A stretch of DNA of 64,000 bases from Pontibacter populi (GTDB lineage: Bacteria > Bacteroidota > Bacteroidia > Cytophagales > Hymenobacteraceae), in assembly GCF_019336435.1 (NCBI RefSeq), contig NZ_JAHWXQ010000006.1, positions 62,001 to 126,000 of the forward strand. Reading direction: 5' to 3'. Below are positions 24,286 to 32,180 of this stretch, in pieces. The translations under genes and the position numbers were made by a program. The notes under the pieces are model-generated. The model made no database searches. It was not told the DNA's origin and saw only the letters and a list, made by a program, of their open reading frames with translations. Numbering within the stretch: position 1 is the stretch's first letter; each line of letters opens with the position of its first letter.

Positions 24286-25680
24286 GTGGCTTTAATAAAA
24301 TCAATTTCAGGAATTAGAGGAACGATAGGCGGGCAGGCAGGTGAAGCACTCACCCCTGTAGATGTAGTTAAATTTGCTGCCGCTTACGGTACCTGGGTAC
24401 TGCAGACTACCAATAATAACAATACTATAGTTGTCGGCCGCGATGCGCGTATCTCCGGCGATATGGTAAACAAACTGGTTTGCGCTACCCTACAGGGCTT
24501 AGGCATAAACGTAATTGATGTCGGGCTGTCTACGACTCCAACGGTAGAAATGGTAGTGCCTGAGCTAAAAGCAGGTGGCGGTATTATACTGACAGCCAGC
24601 CATAATCCCAAGCAGTGGAATGCCTTAAAGCTCCTCAACTATAAAGGCGAGTTTATTTCGGATGCAGAAGGCAAACTGGTACTGGAACTGGCCGATAAAG
24701 AAGCTTTTGAATTTGCACAGGTAACAGAACTGGGTACTTATACACAGCGCGAAGATGCCATTGCAAGACACATCGAAACGATACTGGCCCTGCCATTGGT
24801 AGATGTGGAAGCTATTAAAGAAAAGAAATTTAAGATTGCTATAGATTGCGTTAACTCTACGGGCGGTATTGCCGTGCCAATGCTACTGAAAGCGCTTGGC
24901 GTTAAAACGATAGAGAAACTATACTGCGAGCCGGATGGACATTTTCCGCACAACCCGGAGCCGCTGCCAGAAAACCTGCGCGAAATCTCGAAAGTGATTG
25001 AGAAAGGTAAGTTTGACCTGGGCATCGTGGTAGACCCGGATGTAGACCGCCTGGCGTTGATAAACGAAGACGGCAGCATGTTTGGTGAAGAATACACACT
25101 GGTAGCTGTTGCTGATTATATCCTCAAGAACAAAGTAGGTAACTCAGTTTCTAACCTGTCATCCACAAGAGCGCTGCGCGACGTAACCGAGAAAGCGGGA
25201 GGCAATTACTATGCTGCTGCCGTTGGCGAAGTGAACGTGGTAAACATGATGAAAGAGCAGAACGCAGTAATTGGTGGTGAGGGCAACGGCGGTATCATTT
25301 ACCCTGAGCTGCACTATGGCCGCGATGCACTGGTTGGTATAGCACTGTTCCTGACGCACCTTGCTAAATCTGGTTTGAGCATGACGCGCCTTCGTGCCAG
25401 CTACCCTAATTATTATATTTCTAAAAATAAGATAGAGCTTACGCCAGATGTAGACGTGGACGCTGTGCTAACACAAATGCAGGAGCGCTACGCCAAGCAG
25501 CCTATCAATACCATAGATGGTGTAAAGATCGAGTTTGACAAAGAGTGGGTACACCTGCGCAAGTCCAACACCGAGCCGATCATCCGTATTTATGCCGAAT
25601 CGGATAGCAATGCGACCGCTGAGCACCTGGCTAACAAGATCATTGCAGACATCAAGGAAATAATTTCAGCGAAAGCATAA
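24286..25680 (+). CDS. glmM: Phosphoglucosamine mutase
   Basis: An alpha-D-phosphohexomutase converting glucosamine-6-phosphate to glucosamine-1-phosphate for UDP-GlcNAc synthesis. The phosphoserine loop is TASHNPKQWNALK (Ser105), the metal loop is DPDVDRLAL near residues 250-258, the sugar loop is GEGNGG, and the C-terminal phosphate-binding loop is RKSNTEPIIRIYAES. The start is GTG (MALIKSISGIRGTIGG), placing the conserved SGIRG motif at residue 8 as expected. 464 residues. In Bacteroidetes members of this clade are annotated as GlmM, although related phosphomannomutases cannot be fully excluded. Confidence 0.9.
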   Translation: MALIKSISGIRGTIGGQAGEALTPVDVVKFAAAYGTWVLQTTNNNNTIVVGRDARISGDMVNKLVCATLQGLGINVIDVGLSTTPTVEMVVPELKAGGGIILTASHNPKQWNALKLLNYKGEFISDAEGKLVLELADKEAFEFAQVTELGTYTQREDAIARHIETILALPLVDVEAIKEKKFKIAIDCVNSTGGIAVPMLLKALGVKTIEKLYCEPDGHFPHNPEPLPENLREISKVIEKGKFDLGIVVDPDVDRLALINEDGSMFGEEYTLVAVADYILKNKVGNSVSNLSSTRALRDVTEKAGGNYYAAAVGEVNVVNMMKEQNAVIGGEGNGGIIYPELHYGRDALVGIALFLTHLAKSGLSMTRLRASYPNYYISKNKIELTPDVDVDAVLTQMQERYAKQPINTIDGVKIEFDKEWVHLRKSNTEPIIRIYAESDSNATAEHLANKIIADIKEIISAKA

Positions 25681-25720
25681 TGTGTTGTTGTAAGTACACA
25701 TCATAACAGGCAACCTATAC

Positions 25721-25766
25721 GCGCCAAGGAGAGAAAATCAATTTCTTTCTCCTTGGCGCAACTTTT
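25721..25766 (+). terminator. Terminator of glmM
   Basis: Stem GCGCCAAGGAGA / TCTCCTTGGCGC around a 15-nt loop, followed by a run of seven T. Confidence 0.88.
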
Positions 25767-25814
25767 TTTAATACTTTAGTAGTTCGTTATATAGTAATGC
25801 AAACCTTTACCGAC

Positions 25815-26957
25815 ATGCGTGTATATTTAGATAATGCTGCCACCACTCCTTTAGATAAGGAAGTTTTTGATGCCATGGCCCCTTTTATGCTGGAACACTA
25901 TGGCAACCCGTCTTCTATCCACTCGCATGGCCGGGAAGTAAGGGCAGCTATTGAGAAAGCACGTAAAACGGTGGCCTCGTTACTAAATACCTCCCCTGCC
26001 GAGATCTTCTTTACATCAGGTGGCACTGAGGCTGACAACTCTGCTTTGGTTTGCACTTGCCGCACCTTTGGTATAAAACACGCTATCAGCACCAAACTGG
26101 AGCACCACGCGGTGTTGCATAGTATGGAGATGCTGGAGAAGCAGGATGGCGTACAGGTAAGCTACCTTCGCCACGATGAGCGCGGCAACCTTGACCTGGA
26201 GCAACTGGAAGAACTATTGGCCAGCCAGCCGCAAACTATAGTTTCGATCATGCATGCCAATAACGAAATTGGCAACCTGAATAACATCGAAGCGATTGGG
26301 GAGATCTGCAAAAAGTATAACGCCATTTTCCATTCGGATACGGTGCAGACCATGGGCCACTATAAACACGACCTGCAGACGCTGGGCGCTAATTTTATAG
26401 TTGGTTCGGCGCATAAATTCCATGGTCCTAAAGGCGTTGGTTTCCTGTACTGCGATGCTAACTATAAAATACAGCCACTGATTCAGGGCGGCGCTCAGGA
26501 GCGCAACATGCGTGGCGGCACCGAAAACGTGTACGGCATTATTGGCCTGGCTAAAGCGCTGGAGATTGCGTACCGCGACATGGACGACCATACACGCCAT
26601 ATTCAGAGCCTGAAAGACAGGATGATCTTTAAACTGCGCGAGCAGATGGAAGATGTAAGCTTTAACGGGCTGTCGGAGTTTGGAGACAAGAGTTTGTATA
26701 CCGTATTGAATGTTAGCCTGCCTGCATCCGACATGAACGAGATGCTGTTGTTCAGCCTGGATATTGCTAAAATATCAGCCTCGGGTGGTAGCGCCTGCAG
26801 CAGTGGTGCCAATGCCGGTTCGCATGTACTGCGTGCCCTTAACGTTGATCCTGCGCGTGGTTCTGTTCGTTTCTCTTTCAGTAAATACAACACCGACGCT
26901 GAGATTGATTACGCCGCAGAGACCTTAGCAAAAATGTATAATAAGGTAACGGCCTAA
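25815..26957 (+). CDS. Cysteine desulfurase
   Basis: A PLP enzyme that moves sulfur from cysteine to a persulfide for Fe-S cluster or thio-cofactor assembly. Landmarks are YLDNAATTPLD at the N-terminus, the Schiff-base Lys in VGSAHKFHGPKGVG, SGGTEADN, and the active-site Cys in ASGGSACSSGA. The start giving MRVYLDNAATT is preferred; an in-frame ATG six codons upstream gives an unusual extension. 380 residues, NifS/IscS type. No iscU, suf or thi gene is adjacent, so the acceptor is not known. Confidence 0.93.
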   Translation: MRVYLDNAATTPLDKEVFDAMAPFMLEHYGNPSSIHSHGREVRAAIEKARKTVASLLNTSPAEIFFTSGGTEADNSALVCTCRTFGIKHAISTKLEHHAVLHSMEMLEKQDGVQVSYLRHDERGNLDLEQLEELLASQPQTIVSIMHANNEIGNLNNIEAIGEICKKYNAIFHSDTVQTMGHYKHDLQTLGANFIVGSAHKFHGPKGVGFLYCDANYKIQPLIQGGAQERNMRGGTENVYGIIGLAKALEIAYRDMDDHTRHIQSLKDRMIFKLREQMEDVSFNGLSEFGDKSLYTVLNVSLPASDMNEMLLFSLDIAKISASGGSACSSGANAGSHVLRALNVDPARGSVRFSFSKYNTDAEIDYAAETLAKMYNKVTA

Positions 26958-26983
26958 AAACTGTAACTGTAAACTATAAACAG

Positions 26984-27015
26984 AGCTCCGTCAGAAATGG
27001 CGGAGCTTTCCTTTT
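26984..27015 (+). terminator. Terminator of the cysteine desulfurase gene
   Basis: Stem AGCTCCG / CGGAGCT with a 10-nt loop followed by TTCCTTTTC. It overlaps an in-frame ATG of the next gene, which argues for that gene's downstream start. Confidence 0.75.
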
Positions 27016-27038
27016 CCCGGTTTTTAAATTCAAAAGTA

Positions 27039-27620
27039 ATGAGAAGTATAGGCGTTTTTTGTGGGGCAAACACAGGCCAGGACCCGGTATATAGCGAAGC
27101 ATCAGCCGCATTGGGCAAATTAATGGCCGAGCAAACTATAGCTATCGTGTATGGTGGTGGCAATGTTGGGTTAATGGGTATAATAGCAGATGCTGTGCTG
27201 GAACACGGAGGCAAAGCAATTGGTGTGATTCCGCAAAGCCTGGTAGACCGTGAAGTTGCCCATACGGGCCTGCACGAACTACACGTGGTAGAAACCATGC
27301 ACGAGCGTAAAGCTATTATGGCCGCCCGCTCCGATGCCTTTATCGCCATGCCAGGCGGCTTCGGCACATTTGATGAGATCTGTGAGATCATTACCTGGAA
27401 CCAACTGGGCATTATTAAAAAGCCGGTGGCCTTCTATAACATCAATGGCTACTATGATAGATTCTTTGAGATGATCAGCCATACGGTTGCGGAAGGATTT
27501 GTAAAAAAAGATCAGCTGGACAAGCTTATAATAGAAGCTGATCCTGTTATATTGCTGCAAAAAATACGTGCGTTTTCTGACGCTTCTTCAGATTACTGGG
27601 TCGACTTTAAACGAATCTAA
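27039..27620 (+). CDS. LOG-family protein (nucleoside 5'-monophosphate phosphoribohydrolase)
   Basis: A Rossmann-fold protein of the TIGR00730 / LOG family, related to cytokinin-activating enzymes and old 'lysine decarboxylase' annotations. Both signatures are intact: YGGGNVGLMGIIADA and MPGGFGTFDEICEIITWNQLG (PGGxGTxxE). The start giving MRSIGVFCGANTG is preferred, because an ATG 14 codons upstream lies inside the terminator hairpin of the previous gene. About 193 residues, a normal length. It probably hydrolyses AMP-type or cytokinin-riboside nucleotides; the physiological substrate is unknown. Confidence 0.9.
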   Translation: MRSIGVFCGANTGQDPVYSEASAALGKLMAEQTIAIVYGGGNVGLMGIIADAVLEHGGKAIGVIPQSLVDREVAHTGLHELHVVETMHERKAIMAARSDAFIAMPGGFGTFDEICEIITWNQLGIIKKPVAFYNINGYYDRFFEMISHTVAEGFVKKDQLDKLIIEADPVILLQKIRAFSDASSDYWVDFKRI

Positions 27621-27635
27621 CCACCCTAAGAAAAA

Positions 27636-28142
27636 TTGAGCCTCCCTGTTTACCAGAAAGCGGTTGTAAAGTATAAACTGCTTTTGCTTGTCGTGTTCTT
27701 ATTGCCCTTGTCTGCGTTAAAAGCACAGGATGTATTTTCGGTAGGTCCAGCCTTTCATTTTAATTTTGGCGATAAAAAGCCTAAGATAAGCTGGGGCGTA
27801 GAGGCATCGTTGTGGTGGTACGAGAATAATAATGTCCCGGTAAGTGCCAATTTGGGTTTTGATCACCGAAAAGGAAGCACAATACTATATACCCAGGCAC
27901 AAACCGGCGTTGCCCTTGCCGGCATTTCTGCAGGGCCATACATAGAGTTCAGAAAGGAAGAACCAACTATAGTTGGCCTGCAAACCGATTATTGGGTGAA
28001 CTATTACCTGGGCCTGAACTATAGAGTGCGTTATAACAAAGAGGGAACTAAGAAAGCCTTTGGCCTTTACATTAAAGCCCCAATAGTTACTGATCCTGAA
28101 GAGAACAGTGATGGTGACGATTGGGATTGGGACTGGGACTAA
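27636..28142 (+). CDS. Secreted beta-rich protein with an acidic WD tail
   Basis: A 168-residue protein with a signal peptide (KLLLLVVFLLPLSALKAQ). The mature part has alternating hydrophobic and aromatic stretches (FSVGPAFHFNFGDKKPKISWGVEASLWWYENNN, TDYWVNYYLGLNYRVRYN), suggesting a small outer-membrane or secreted beta-barrel-like protein. It ends in an odd acidic tail, DGDDWDWDWD. The apparent start is TTG, 16 bp after the LOG gene, so it is likely co-transcribed. No named family is recognised. Confidence 0.6.
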   Translation: MSLPVYQKAVVKYKLLLLVVFLLPLSALKAQDVFSVGPAFHFNFGDKKPKISWGVEASLWWYENNNVPVSANLGFDHRKGSTILYTQAQTGVALAGISAGPYIEFRKEEPTIVGLQTDYWVNYYLGLNYRVRYNKEGTKKAFGLYIKAPIVTDPEENSDGDDWDWDWD

Positions 28143-28147
28143 CCAGC

Positions 28148-28198
28148 AACTATAAAAAAGGCCGGTAACTGCGAAAGTTACCGGCCTTTTTTATAGTT
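28148..28198. terminator. Bidirectional terminator with motif arms
   Basis: A 23-bp perfect stem with loop GCGAA between convergent genes. The left arm begins AACTATAAAAAAGGCCGG and the right arm ends CCTTTTTTATAGTT, so the abundant half-site is incorporated at the base of the stem. Confidence 0.93.
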
Positions 28199-28210
28199 CA
28201 GATGCTGATT

Positions 28211-29239
28211 TTAGTTTTCCAGCACCAGCGATTTTACTGCTTCTACCCAGGTATCGTTTGAGTTCAGGCTTTCTACAAGCTGCCATTTCTCGCCGCCGGC
28301 GTGCTCAAACATTTCCTTAAATTCTTCGCCTACTTCTATAGTTGTCTCCAGGCAGTCGGCTACAAAGGCAGGGCTAAATGCCAGCACTTTTTTGATACCT
28401 TTTGCAGGAAGCGTTTTCAGGACTTCGTCGGTATATGGTTGCAGCCACGGGTCTTTTAACAGGCGGCTCTGGAAGGTAACTGTGTACTGGTCTTCGCTTA
28501 TGCCAAGCTGCTCGGCTAATAACCGTGATGTTGCAAAGCAGGCAGCACGGTAACAGTATTTATTGCGCTTGTTATAGCTATTGCAGCACGTGCCCAGTTT
28601 ACAATAACCTTTATCGCTGCCCTTTAAAACCTGTCTTTCCGGCAAACCGTGGTAGCTGAAGATCACATGATCATAAGTATCCTGTGCCATATGCTGCTTG
28701 CCTAGTTCAGCAAAGGCATTTATAAAGCCCGGATCATCGCAGAAAGAAGAAATAAAGTTTATGCTCGGGATAACCCACCACTCTTTTACGATCTCCATTA
28801 CCTTATCCTGCACCGACCCCGTGGAAGCTGCCGCATATTGCGGGAACAGTGGTAACACGATAATCCTGTCTACACTTTTATCGCGCAGCTCTTCTAAAGC
28901 ACTTTGTATACTAGGGCTCTGGTAACGCATACCAAAAGCTACATGGTAATTATCGCCGAGGGCAACCTGCAATTTCTCTTTCAGGTCTATGCCATGATAA
29001 AGCAACGGTGAACCACGTTCAGTCCAAAGCTCTTTGTAAACCTTTGCCGACTTTGGAGCCCGGAAAGGAGCAATCACACCATTTATCAGGAAAAAGCGCC
29101 CAACCGGGTTTATATCAATCACGCGTCTGTCCATCAGGAATTCGCGCAGGTATTTTCTTACATCAGGGGTTTCTGCTGTGTCCGGAGTGCCGAGGTTTAC
29201 CAGTAAAACGCCTATTTTACCTATATTTTTTTTGCTCAT
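28211..29239 (-). CDS. hemH: Ferrochelatase
   Basis: Inserts Fe2+ into protoporphyrin IX in the last step of heme synthesis. The signatures VLLVNLGTPDTAETPDVRKYL, YHGLPERQ (metal-ligand His) and AFSPAFVADCLETTIE are present in a 342-residue protein. A cysteine cluster (GYCKLGTCCNSYNKRNKYCY) resembles sequences in ferrochelatases carrying a [2Fe-2S] or structural Cys set; whether it binds a cluster is not known. A TATCTTTG promoter box lies about 26 bp upstream. Confidence 0.95.
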   Translation of the reverse strand: MSKKNIGKIGVLLVNLGTPDTAETPDVRKYLREFLMDRRVIDINPVGRFFLINGVIAPFRAPKSAKVYKELWTERGSPLLYHGIDLKEKLQVALGDNYHVAFGMRYQSPSIQSALEELRDKSVDRIIVLPLFPQYAAASTGSVQDKVMEIVKEWWVIPSINFISSFCDDPGFINAFAELGKQHMAQDTYDHVIFSYHGLPERQVLKGSDKGYCKLGTCCNSYNKRNKYCYRAACFATSRLLAEQLGISEDQYTVTFQSRLLKDPWLQPYTDEVLKTLPAKGIKKVLAFSPAFVADCLETTIEVGEEFKEMFEHAGGEKWQLVESLNSNDTWVEAVKSLVLEN

Positions 29240-29587
29240 GTAAAGTATAGATGCTTATCAGCTTCAAAGATACAAACTATAAATCTATCAGTTTTATGAG
29301 AAATATCACTGTTCTTAAACAGCATGTACTGCTTATTAAAAATTAAGTACGGAAAATGTTTATACTTACAGCAACTATAAGTACCAAACAACTAAGCCAT
29401 AAACTATAAAAACCGGTATTGCTTCGGCCTGGATCAGAACAACTATAGTTGGTATAGCATGCCCGGACTAAACTACCAGCTATGGTTTAAGAGTGCAACT
29501 ATAAATGGCATTACAAACTATAACCTGAAGCCACCCGAACATAAAAACGCTTGCTTGCCGTATTACAACCCAAACAAACCGTAACCT
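29240..29587. other. Divergent hemH / dipeptidase spacer
   Basis: About 350 bp with no gene. It contains the hemH promoter at the left, many AACTATA half-sites, and one exact AACTATAGTT at 29441-29450. No hairpin or riboswitch-like structure is recognised. Confidence 0.5.
29265..29272 (-). promoter_or_regulatory. -7 box of hemH
   Basis: TATCTTTG on the minus strand, an exact TAnnTTTG match, 26 bp before the start codon. Confidence 0.55.
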
Positions 29588-30601
29588 ATGAACTCTCCAA
29601 CTCCTGCTCAGCTTCCTATCATCGACCTGCACTGCGACCTGTTAGTTTACCTTACCGATGTGCCGGGCTCGACACAGGACAATATGGAAGAAATTGGCTG
29701 CTCGCTGCCCTCGCTAACCCAGGGAAACCTAAAGCTGCAGGTAATGGCCATTTACTGCGCTACCGAGCCAGGCAGCACCGACTATGCCAAAAAGCAGAGC
29801 GAAGCATTTAAACTGTTAGCCGAATCTGATAATTGCCTAACAACGGTTACCAACCCACAGGAACTACAGCAGGCCTTACAGTCAGATACAACCGGCATGG
29901 TAGCAGCCATCGAAAATGCTTCCGGGTTTTGCGAAGAAAACGAACCGCTGGAAGATGGGTTTAAGAAACTGGAAAAGATGATTGAGGATGTGGATCGCGT
30001 ACTCTACATCAGTATGACCCATAGTTTGGCCAACCGTTTTGGTGGCGGCAACTATACCACGCAGGGCATTACCCGCGACGGAAAAATGCTGCTCGACTAC
30101 ATGCACGGCCGCCGCATTGCTATTGATATGTCGCATACAAGCGATACACTGGCCTATGATATCCTGGAGCATATTGATAAAGAAAACCTGGACATTCCGG
30201 TTATGGCAAGTCACTCTAACTTCAGGCAGGTGTGGGAACATGCGCGCAATTTACCTACTGAACTTGTGCAGGAAATTTTGCGCCGCAACGGACTGATCGG
30301 CATGAACTTCCTGAGGTCTTTCCTGAACACGGATAATCCTGAAGCAATATTTGAGCACATCAGGCATGGCTTTGCAAACGGTGCGGAGGATGCTATTTGC
30401 TTTGGGGCTGATTACTTTTATACCACCGACGAAAAGTACGCTGATCAGCAGCCTTTTTACTTCCCTGACCTGCTGCACGCCGGCGTAAGCTATAGTTACA
30501 TCCTGAAAGAACTGCAGCAACAGCTTACCAAAGAGCAATTACAAAAGCTGGCTTACAAAAATGCACAACAGTTCTTTGAGCGAATCTGGGCTACACCCTA
30601 A
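29588..30601 (+). CDS. Membrane-dipeptidase-type peptidase (M19)
   Basis: A 337-residue zinc dipeptidase of the amidohydrolase fold. The HxD ligand motif is in IIDLHCDLLVYL, the bridging Glu is probably in VAAIENASGF, and later ligands are in MSHTSDT and VMASHSNFRQVW; GADYFYTTDEKY lies near the C-terminus. No signal peptide is visible, so it is probably cytosolic despite the family name. It would hydrolyse dipeptides, possibly D-amino-acid-containing ones from peptidoglycan. It stands alone between two spacers. Confidence 0.88.
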   Translation: MNSPTPAQLPIIDLHCDLLVYLTDVPGSTQDNMEEIGCSLPSLTQGNLKLQVMAIYCATEPGSTDYAKKQSEAFKLLAESDNCLTTVTNPQELQQALQSDTTGMVAAIENASGFCEENEPLEDGFKKLEKMIEDVDRVLYISMTHSLANRFGGGNYTTQGITRDGKMLLDYMHGRRIAIDMSHTSDTLAYDILEHIDKENLDIPVMASHSNFRQVWEHARNLPTELVQEILRRNGLIGMNFLRSFLNTDNPEAIFEHIRHGFANGAEDAICFGADYFYTTDEKYADQQPFYFPDLLHAGVSYSYILKELQQQLTKEQLQKLAYKNAQQFFERIWATP

Positions 30602-30825
30602 CAGGGCCTAAACTATACTTTCACGAAAAATAACAACTATAATAAAAAACGCAACAAATTATATATCAAACGCTTACAATTCATCGTTAAAAATATATAC
30701 TGCAGTTTACCAAACTTTCTATATAGAAGGGTTGCCATATCTCAGGAAATCCCGTATACGCTCAACAGCCTTTTCAAACATAGTCATGCTATACAATTGA
30801 GTTTCGTACATTAAGCCGAACCAAC

Positions 30826-31485
30826 ATGGATACTCCGGAATATTCGCCTTACTACGTTCAGATAAATGAACTCTACATCGATACAGTAGTAATCGACGAT
30901 ACGGAGTTTATAACCCTGTGGTGCTTTACCATGTTGGATGATGAGTACAAATTCATTTACCTGGGCTGCGACTTTACGCAGTTTAACCAGATACTATTGG
31001 CAGCCGGCGAAAAAGGCAAAGAGATATCGCTGCACCTGGCCAACATCCTCAATAAACCCTACGACATACCAACCTTAATACCAATAAAAGAACAGTTTGA
31101 TGAATATCTCGAACTGCTCGGCTTTGATATTATAGTGTATGAGCCAATGGCTGTGGAAGATGACATGGAAATTGATTTTGATGACGACGATGACACGCCG
31201 ATTGAAGAAATATTTGGTGCCCGCCAAAACAAAACATCGCAGAAATACCTGATTTACCAGCTCGACAAACTATATCCGTCTAAAGTATTTGAGCCCGAAA
31301 AACTGGCTAAAGATAAACTGACCGAGTGCTTTGAAGATGACTCGCTGGAACTAGCCCAACTATACTACGATTACCTGAACGCGATCGAAAACGGCTACGA
31401 AGAGGCTGAAGCCCGACAGGTAGCAGGCCTGGAGCGCGAACTGTTCTTCAGAATGGCCCGCAAAGCCTCAGAGCTCTGGAGCTAA
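30826..31485 (+). CDS. Conserved hypothetical acidic protein
   Basis: A 219-residue cytosolic-looking protein with no signal or membrane helix. The N-terminal half is mixed beta (YYVQINELYIDTVVIDDTEFITLW); the middle holds a strongly acidic stretch (EDDMEIDFDDDDDTPIEE); the C-terminal part is helical (LAQLYYDYLNAIENGYEEAEARQVAG). I do not recognise a family. The downstream neighbour is convergent and the gap holds an exact AACTATAGTT but no clear hairpin. Confidence 0.55.
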   Translation: MDTPEYSPYYVQINELYIDTVVIDDTEFITLWCFTMLDDEYKFIYLGCDFTQFNQILLAAGEKGKEISLHLANILNKPYDIPTLIPIKEQFDEYLELLGFDIIVYEPMAVEDDMEIDFDDDDDTPIEEIFGARQNKTSQKYLIYQLDKLYPSKVFEPEKLAKDKLTECFEDDSLELAQLYYDYLNAIENGYEEAEARQVAGLERELFFRMARKASELWS

Positions 31486-31496
31486 AATTCCTCAAA

Positions 31497-32063
31497 CTAT
31501 AGTTTTTCCACTTCTGTAACGGTATCTGCCTCAGCATAAAACTGTAGCTGGCTACGCAGGCGCGTCCGCATAGTATTCAGCCACTGGCGCAACGCCGGGT
31601 CTTCGGTTTCGCTTAATGTTTCCTGGTAACGGTTTAACTGGGCTTTATGGTTAAGCATAAGGTATTCCAGGTAACGCTTCTCAAACTCCTTTCCTTCCAG
31701 CAGTTTAAATTCCTCAACCATTTCTTTATCGGAGCCGGTGAGGCTATCCGGCAATTGTATGTGCTTATACTTTTCCGCTATCCTGCGCAGTCTTGTCAGT
31801 GCTTTTGAGTGAATGACAAGGGCACTATCGGCAAAAGTAAGCACCATCGAATCCTGAGACTTTTCGGAGGCCAGTTTACTTAACTCGGTTTGCAGCATAC
31901 TGGTACTGGCAGCATAATCCCAGAACATGGGGCTTGGTTCGTGCCTGTCCAGGGTGTAGGTTACTTCGGTGGTGTCGCTTTGAGTGGTTCTCCGGTTGTC
32001 GCAGGCCGGTAGAAAAAGTAATATAAGACCTAAAGCAAAGGGTATCAGCTTATTTGTAAACAT
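31497..32063 (-). CDS. Lipoprotein of unknown function
   Basis: A 188-residue lipoprotein (KLIPFALGLILLFLPACDNRR, lipobox LPAC). The rest is alpha-helical and Arg/Glu/Leu-rich (LHSKALTRLRRIAEKYKHIQLP-type segments, ERYLEYLMLNHKAQLNRYQE). This resembles the DUF4142-like helical envelope proteins only in general style, and no family is assigned. Its stop codon TAG is part of the AACTATAGTT palindrome at 31495-31504. Confidence 0.6.
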   Translation of the reverse strand: MFTNKLIPFALGLILLFLPACDNRRTTQSDTTEVTYTLDRHEPSPMFWDYAASTSMLQTELSKLASEKSQDSMVLTFADSALVIHSKALTRLRRIAEKYKHIQLPDSLTGSDKEMVEEFKLLEGKEFEKRYLEYLMLNHKAQLNRYQETLSETEDPALRQWLNTMRTRLRSQLQFYAEADTVTEVEKL

Positions 32064-32180
32064 GGTGGTGTCGCGGGTTTAACTCTTATAGTACGCAGCC
32101 GGCAGCGTAAGTTTATCTATAGTTCTAATTCCACAGAAAAGTACAGCTATACCTTTACAAGCTTAAAACACGCTCGTTTA

